Assembly (NCBI GenBank): GCA_027919835.1
Contig: JANVFP010000002.1
Coordinates: forward strand, 186,001 to 250,000
Length of the DNA stretch: 64,000 nt
Reading direction: 5' to 3'
Source: Lentinula raphanica
Lineage: Eukaryota; Basidiomycota; Agaricomycetes; Agaricales; Omphalotaceae
Below the pieces are notes generated by a model. The model was not told where the DNA came from. It did no database searches and was given only the letters and a program-made list of their open reading frames with translations. Positions 57,310 through 64,000 of the stretch are shown here, piece after piece. A program made the position numbers and the translations under genes. Each line of letters begins with the position of its first letter. The first letter of the stretch is position 1.

Positions 57310-60128
57310 CTAGTGTACAAAGACTTTTCCACTTTTTCGTCCTCCGTTACCCGCATCCTCGTGCAATAGCAATACGCACACACCCGCGAAACAAAATACG
57401 CCTACGCTTGTGTACACTGGGACAGATCTATCAATCATGAGGAATACGCCACCGAGAGCAGGCGCAATCATTCCTCCGCTACGGGAAATTGGATAAGTGA
57501 GAAGTATGTTTACAATTACACGTGTAAAAGATAGGTGAACGTACATCCGGGACAACGCTGACGCGATGCCGCAAGCTGTACCGCGAACTGCCAATGTGTG
57601 AGTTTTGACGACGACAATCGTGAACAGGCCACATACTCTCAGTTCCAAAAATCTCAGGTGTCCAGCTTGAAGCAGTGAGAATCATGAGAATATAGACATC
57701 ATTCACGAATGTAGCTTACCCATAGAGTACGGCCCACATAGTCTGTCAAAATTCAAGACGTGCATATTCGAAGCAAACGCAAAGACGAACCGTAGCACTG
57801 AGACTAATCCCGATTGTACTCGCTCTGATAGCCCAAGTTGCGTCGGCCATGATGAACATCACGCAGAAAAAAGCTGTTATGAAGGTACTACCGGCCAAAG
57901 ACCATCTACGACCTAGCACTGAATCAACCAGATAGGCTCCGAGCTGGGAGGACACCATCAGGAACTAGGGAGCGAGTACATATTATTATGAGAATACGTA
58001 CGATAGCTCCTGGACAACCTCCTAATGTGAATATCACGACATCCCATAAACTTTCTTCCAGGGTTTTCGGAATGATAGGCATGTCTGCTTCACGATTTGC
58101 TCCAGGATTTGTTTCCAATAACTTTGGAAGAAACACGTTGAACATCGTATATGCTGATCATATAGTCAAGATCTTCTTCCATTCGACCAATGCAACGGGC
58201 ACACCTAAAGACATCCCCCACCACACCGCCCATACCAGCAAGGTTGTTCTCAACCATTCCGGTGATAAAACCGACATCACCCTGTCCCACCATGCCCACA
58301 CCGGTCTACGTAACCAACGCGGGAGCATGCCGCACATCTTCCTCTCGTATAATGAGGACGCACGGCGCGAAAGCCTATGACTCCGTCTTCGAGCATTGAA
58401 TCCGGGTCCGTAGCGTGGCATCGGGTCGGATTCTACCGCCGAATGAGACTGAGACTCTACAGCAGCACCATTGGAATCACCGCGATCAGAGTTCGAGTCG
58501 GGTTTGGCATTGGGCGAACCTGATATCTCTCGTGTTAGTGAAGGAGGTATAGCATACTCGGCGGTCGGTGTTGCGAATACATGCGCACCAAGTGGCGTAG
58601 AAGATTCCCCCGTTGACGAATAGTGTGTGATCCCCGCGTCGAAGATGGACTCCCCATTTTGACTGGATATTCTGTTGGGAGTTGCGATGTGATTGATGGG
58701 TTCGCTTCCAGCTTCCTCGAGTGTGTTCGGTTGCAGGAACGGAGTAGAGTCCTCGTCGTGATGTTCAGAATCGATACAATCACGAGGCGAGGAAACAGGC
58801 TGTGGTTTCTGATCATCAACATCTTCGAGTGCAAGCAAAAGATCGGATCCATTAAACTTGGAAATCATTTGAAGAGATTCCAAAGCTTCCTGAGGCCGGC
58901 CTGCGTGGACGAGATAGCGGGGTGACTCATGTAGACGGAAGAAAACCATCCGAGCAACAAACATGGCAAGCGTCTATTGAGTTTCATGTTAGCCATGTAG
59001 AATGCAAAAGCTATGACGAGTGAGGGAATGAAATCATTGAGCGCACAATAAGTCCTAGAGTTACGAGAAGGTATTTCCAACCGTTGTTTTGAGTTTCGAC
59101 ATCACAATCTGATGTCAAGTCCGTAGGACATGAATGCTGTGGGACTACGAGGAGGGCCACAACTGCTGATAGGACTGCGCCAAACGAAAAGAAGACCGAT
59201 AACGCAGTGACAAGGTACTGTTTCCCATTTGGCATGTGTTCTAATAGGAGAGTGCCATCTGTAGGCATTGAACCCTGGTAGTAGTATGAGTATGAGACAG
59301 ACCTAGTCCTATGTACGGGAAAACGAGCTTACGCCGACGGCACTGCCCAAAAGAAAGAGCAACAGACAAAGCATTGGGAATGAACTCGCAAAGGATGCAA
59401 GGAGACCAAAAAGGGAAGTAAAGAACAGGGTTGCGTTGAACGCCATACTTCGGCCCATGAGATCAGAGCCTGATATTTCTTGATCAGGATTCCACACATT
59501 AAGGAGGCAGAGTGCAACTTACAAGTTCCCCAGCCCAGAGCGCCAATCATCATGCCTGCAAACATGGACGAAGATACAGCACCAATGTAATTATCTGGAA
59601 CTGAGAACGACGAATGAGTCAAGATATCTCAGAGCAATATGTTTGCAATGTGTCCTACCGTCGTAATGTTGTTGCACTCGAGGCAGAATAATGGCAACAG
59701 CCTGTATCCACATCTAATGAAGGAGACATGTAAGTAATAGTAAGGTCGACCACTGGGGGGATATCCAGTCGCTGTTCTGCGATTCGCATACATTGTCAGC
59801 CAACCAGCCTTGAAGCAGTCAGATATATTCATAACTCTGACATGCGAGGACGCACCGAAACCACATAGAGACAACAACGTCCACTGATAACTGCCCATTC
59901 CTATACGGTCGATGGTTCTGTCTAACTTTGGAAGAGCTCAGCGGATATTGTATAGTACGTCCTTGAAAGCCCAATTACCCTTGTGCGCTCATCACAATCT
60001 TCATCGAAGAGATTTTCAACATCGTCTTGATCGTCAAACTCGTCTTCGTATACATCCTGTGGCGACATTCTATGAAACTTGTTTCCTGTTTCCGACCATA
60101 AGGAAGCACGAGGAGAGACCGAGCCCAT
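57310..60128 (-). CDS. MFS transporter with a long central cytosolic loop (SV2/SVOP-like sugar-porter relative)
   Basis: Multi-pass transporter; substrate unknown. The polar N-terminus (MGSVSPRASLWSETGNKF, then an acidic DEFDDQDDVENLFDED) precedes TM1 with a TIDRIGMGSYQWTLLSLCGF motif typical of SV2-like carriers. Then come VSSSMFAGMMIGALGWGTCS and DLMGRSMAFNATLFFTSLFG (motif A region), FPMLCLLLFLLGSAVGG, MPTDGTLLLEHMPNGKQY, ESPRYLVHAGRPQEALESLQ, and a hydrophilic Ser/Glu-rich loop of about 160 residues. The second half has LLVWAVWWGMSLG, FTLGGCPGAI, LGAYLVDSVLGRRWSLAGS, WTPEIFGTEVRGTACGIASA and GGMIAPALGGVFLMIDRSVP, ending SGKVFVH. More than ten introns. The loop is unusually long for the fold and could be a regulatory site. 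Confidence 0.88.
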
Positions 60129-60434
60129 ATTGTGTAAGCATGGATTAAAAAATAGAAGGCGTCTGGCGCGATATGGCGTAGTCTCGAGTGAGGAAGATGG
60201 TATGAATACACTGAATTTAGCAAGCCACCATTACACTTCTCACGGTCCTATATCGGCGGCAAGCCAGTAAGTGACTCGCTTTACTGCAGTCTCTGAAGTT
60301 TTTTCGTTTGCCTATGTGCTATGATATCAAACTAAAAGTACACGAGAGTCAATGTCAATATGCAAAATCCAGATCACTAGTACTAGTATGTACAAATTGT
60401 CTTTAGCCTTTTCCCACTAAATCCTATTCCTAAG
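60129..60434. other. intergenic, transporter promoter
   Basis: 306 bases with no gene: promoter of the transporter that starts at 60128 and the 3' flank of the coiled-coil gene. A palindromic actagtactagt lies near 60377. Confidence 0.4.
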
Positions 60435-63144
60435 TCAATCATCGGAGAATAGCGATATTGGTCGGCTGAGCCGCGCGGAATCTGGAGAAGCCCACCCCCA
60501 ATGACCACCAAAACTCATAGCTCTTGACCTTGGGCTTTGCATATTCTCCTTGCCTTTGGAATCAGATGCAGCAGCAGTGGACGGTCTTGGAATAGGTGAT
60601 TGTGTATCATTCCTGAAGGGATCCGGAAGACTGTAGTTGTCAGGTATTGGTGAAAACACCGATTCCGAATCAACGGATTTGTGTCTTCCTGTCTCTTGTG
60701 TAGAATAGCTCATCATAGGTGTTGTTGGCACAAAACCTAGCGGGAGTTCACCATCCGGTAGCGTGATTGTAATAGGCGCATTGGGTACTGGTGTAGACGA
60801 CGGTAGGATAGCAATGCCTCGCGTGGCCTCAGCGATAACGTCGTTGGGAAGCGCAATAGGTCTGTTCGCGTCTTCAGGTGAGAGGAGCACCGGATCTAGT
60901 CTCGATGTGGTATTCGAAGAGCTGCTGGTTGGAGTCTGGGACTATAGGTGGACGATTAAGGGAACTGATAAGGCATAAATAATCAAAGAGACACTGACTG
61001 GAGGCTCAATTTGGATATTTGGTATGACAGGGCTAGAATATGACCGTTGAAAGTGTTTCTTGAACCAAGCTATGGGTGTTTTGGTACGGGCAGTCCCTGC
61101 CGGAGGAGATGATTCGGATGTCGATGTCCCAGATTGGTTGTTAGCTTCCTGTTGAAGCTGCTCGGTACGAGGATTCCGGGGAAAAGACATAGTCTGTGTA
61201 TCTCCCATATCTGTGAGATGTGGTGCTTCTGGAATATTGTGAGTGCGTCCAAAATCTCTTCGCGGAAGAGACCCTGTTGGTAGAGGCGTCGGTTGCACTA
61301 TATTTTCTCTGACACGAGGACCACTTGGAATACGGGGACTGCGGGCTCGACTTGAGGTACTCGGCGATTGTACACGAGGTATGTTCCGAGGAGACTGTGA
61401 TTGAAGTTTTACTCAAGACTGAGAATCTCATCGTTAAGAAAGAGCAAATGAGGAACAGAAGAGAATGCGATGCAGAGGTTGAAGACAGACACGGACAAAT
61501 TTCGACGTACCTCAGACACAGGACGAACTTGACCACCATTTCCTTCTTTGACTGAGGGTGGAGTTGTCATAATATGTCTCCACTCTTCCACCATACGTCT
61601 TGAGCTTACATCATCGGTAGCTTCATGCGTTCGGCCGTCAAAGCCAGTATTGAATGGTTGAAAGTACCCTGCTCGCTCTTGAGCTGGTGGACTGACGAGA
61701 TCATATTCAGAAATCCTCGTCGAAGCTCGTGAGGCGGTAGAGGCGGCCCTGCTTCTTGGTAACCTGCGTTTCATTTCCCTATCTTCTCGCACCGTTTCGG
61801 GCTCTGATGGTGCAGGAGTAGATGACGGGACTGGTGCACTTAACTCGTGCGGAGGAGGCATGGGTATATAATGGTCTGCACCGGGTGTCATCGTTGGGAT
61901 GTAATTATCAGGTGGAATGGAACGGTGTGATAAACTGGAGCCTGGCCTAGGCACAGGTAAAGGGTGTATGACTTCGGGGGAGCTATGCTGAGATCGCGGA
62001 TCTGTCGAAACGTGTAGCCGAGAGCGGTTTGAGCGAGGCTGCAGTGTTTCCGAAGAAGGTTCAGGAGAACGAGGTCTCCACCTCGATGTAATTGATCGAG
62101 TTCGTTCGCGAGTGCGGCTGATTGATGATGGCCGTCGTGCTGACTGAGTGCTAGCGGGCCCAGTTGATACTGAAGGCACCACACCAGGGCCATCTTCCGG
62201 TATGAAAGGTTTATGTCTTCCACTATGACTATAGATGAAAAAATATGAGTGAATAGACTTTGGAAAAAGGGAATCTGCTCAATCACCTGGTTGATGGAGA
62301 TCTCGCTCTCCTTACTGGGCTGGATATGGTAGAGGTATCACCTTCGTCCTCATCGTCATCTGCACCCCTGCTCTCTGCTCCGTGGCGTGTAGAAGATCTC
62401 CTTCGCCTATGGAAATACCGATTTATCAAACCACTTTCGGTTTGTGCACGTTCTAAACCTTCTTGGAATCCAATGTCCCAGCCTTCCTCCCACCCTTGAC
62501 GTGTAAGCTTCTCTGACTCCAACGACCTGATTCTACTCCTCAGTCGATCAACTTCATTTTCTGCTTTGACACGAGCTTGATCCACCTGACGGACTACATC
62601 GTTCGCGCGATTGACTTCCTTTTGAGCTAGATCCAGCTGCACTTGATGCAGCCTCAGGCTCTCTTGGGTAGACCGTAATTCAGACTCCAGAGAAGCTTTG
62701 TCCTTGATGAGGGCTGCGAAGCGAACCAAAAGTTCCTCTTTCTGTGTTTCGAGGGCATTATTCCGTGCATAGGCCAAATTTAATCGATCGTTGGCGATAT
62801 TGAGAAGTACAGCGGACCGGGATGAATGGCGCGAATGAGAGCTAGAGCGACGAGGTCTACTTTCTTTTTCAGCGTGTTCTCGACCGTTTTCGTGTTTGTG
62901 AAGATTAGAGTGTGAGTGGCGCAAACCTGCGCCACGATTTTTCGGCGGTGGGAAAGGGAATTCGGTAACATCAGCCTCATCGTAGATGTTGGGGTGATAT
63001 TTCTCCTGAGAGCCTGACGACGTTGGTGAAGAACCGAGATGTTCATCTTCGACCGCAGGTGGATAATGAACGCTACATAACAGATTCATGAGATAATCCG
63101 AGAGTGAATTGACATCCAACTTACTGCTCTTGAGGAATGGACAT
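60435..63144 (-). CDS. coiled-coil protein with long Ser/Pro-rich disordered regions, unknown function
   Basis: Exon 1 is only MSIPQE plus two bases. A splice (donor near 63123) gives HVHYPPAVEDEHLGSSPTSS. Exon 2 then encodes an Arg/His/Ser-rich segment and a clear coiled coil of about 110 residues (LLNIANDRLNLAYARNNALE through ENEVDRLRSRIRSLESEKL), then GWDIGFQEGLERAQTE and RRRRSSTRHG. Later exons (about 61500-62240, 60990-61390 and 60435-60940) are disordered, with many Ser/Pro/Arg pairs, short islands such as DNYIPTMTPGADHYIPMPPP and VEEWRHIMTTPPSVKEGNG, and a C-terminal island ITITLPDGELPLGFVPTTPM with YSTQET, ending ISLFSDD. About 850 residues. No family recognised; a cytoskeletal or polarity scaffold is only a guess. 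Confidence 0.75.
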
Positions 63145-64000
63145 GGGAGATTATGCAGATAGGACAGAGCGAGAAGGGATTGCGACCTTCAGAGCCTCTA
63201 CTTTCGCCAGAACGCCACATACAGAGCCTCCTCGTGAGGGAGAAACGAACTTTATAAGAATCAGATCTGAAAGGAACAAGGACTATGTAGTCCTATCAGT
63301 ACACGTGTTGTGGGCATGTACATCATAGCTAGTGGTATAATTTTCACTTACCACACGAAGAAGGAAGGTTTCATGAAACGAGGAATACGCGAGGGACCAA
63401 TCAATCCGCGCGATAGGATAGTGGATACTACGTGGACACTGGACGAACAAGTCCACGAAGAGGTATTATTACATGGGAGCACTATTTCCCAAAGAGCCAC
63501 GAAGCTTCTTGATCAATGACGCGGGCTGAAAGAATCCAAAGAACTTGATTTTTCATAAGGACATCGATTTTCGAACTGCCGGATATTTTCTAATCAGATG
63601 TAGAACACGGTGGCTATTGGAACTAGCAGTCCACAGCTGGTCCATAACGTTGGGGAAGATGAATGTTTAATGACTTTGACAAGGAAGAAGAGTGATACAT
63701 GTCAAGCACGGTCGACTAAAGCCGATAAACTTACCAATGAAAACCGATGAGTTGTTCGAGACAAAAGAAAAGATGATATGTGCCAAAAGTAAAGTGAAAA
63801 TATTGAATTTCAAGAACGCGGTAAGCGCATTCGGGTCGACCACGTGCTGGTAAACCGAACTGCCAGTGACTCAGACTGACCTTGGGTATTGGCAGCCCTC
63901 TGCCAAAAACTGAGTTCCCACGTTATTGCCAGATGTATGCCGTGCAAGTGACACCGCCACTTCACCTGCCTAACAGAGCCATCCTCTTCTCCTTGAGTAC
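63145..64000. other. promoter of the coiled-coil gene and uncharacterised sequence to the window edge
   Basis: No gene is supported. The first part is upstream of a minus-strand gene. The short plus-strand frames near 63137-63519 carry no motif. The final 450 bases look non-coding. A neighbour's promoter may begin at the edge. Confidence 0.4.

Noticed and set aside
1..64000. Searched for transposon ends, reverse transcriptase or transposase motifs, rRNA and CRISPR-like regular repeats
   Set aside because: None could be supported by eye. The only clear repeats are the paralogous array, its internal repeats and short microsatellites.

Overview
The window looks like nuclear DNA of an agaricomycete mushroom-type basidiomycete. 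Genes are dense on both strands and most are broken by short GT-AG introns of about 50-100 bases. The recognisable proteins (Rad4, Rrs1, Ebp2, AMP deaminase, farnesyltransferase beta, AMPK beta, Zn2Cys6 regulator, GH27 galactosidase, P450, MFS carriers) are fungal in style. The species cannot be named from sequence alone. I see no rRNA, convincing tRNA, CRISPR or intact transposon.

Layout. 1-8.3 kb holds a small array of paralogous secreted proteins of unknown function: a decayed copy (210-1410), two genes on the plus strand (1825-3107 and 3913-5242), a truncated relic on the minus strand (about 5700-6000) and a long gene on the minus strand (6412-8147). They share a signal peptide ending in AVAAP, one intron placed after the residues WAE, a proline/alanine linker of variable length, and a C-terminal domain with a (N/D)QDI(R/H)GLT ... 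DWD motif. Their 5' flanks are also related. This is the most likely undescribed element here.

9.3-24.6 kb holds an AMPK beta subunit, a cytochrome P450, a small secreted protein, the farnesyltransferase beta subunit, a FYR-domain nuclear protein and a secreted GH27 alpha-galactosidase. 25.6-29.8 kb holds a PAS-domain protein and one weak small gene. 29.9-40.2 kb is a housekeeping block: Rad4/XPC, Rrs1, AMP deaminase and an intronless casein kinase 1-like kinase. 41.2-49.3 kb holds an MFS drug/H+ antiporter, a short-chain dehydrogenase and a divergently transcribed Zn2Cys6 activator, which could form a small regulated unit. 49.3-63.1 kb holds an Nta1-like amidase, a weak small gene, a DUF2235 hydrolase, a protein with an unusual Cys-rich module, Ebp2, a second MFS transporter with a long cytosolic loop, and a coiled-coil protein.

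Two themes stand out. One is the rapidly diversifying secreted family at the left end. The other is extreme gene structure: microexons of 5 and 6 nt needed to build a zinc cluster, a 5-nt microexon plus a possible 24-nt intron in the PAS gene, and a GC-AG intron in the DUF2235 gene. All splice models were read by eye from reading frame and family expectation; no transcript evidence was available.
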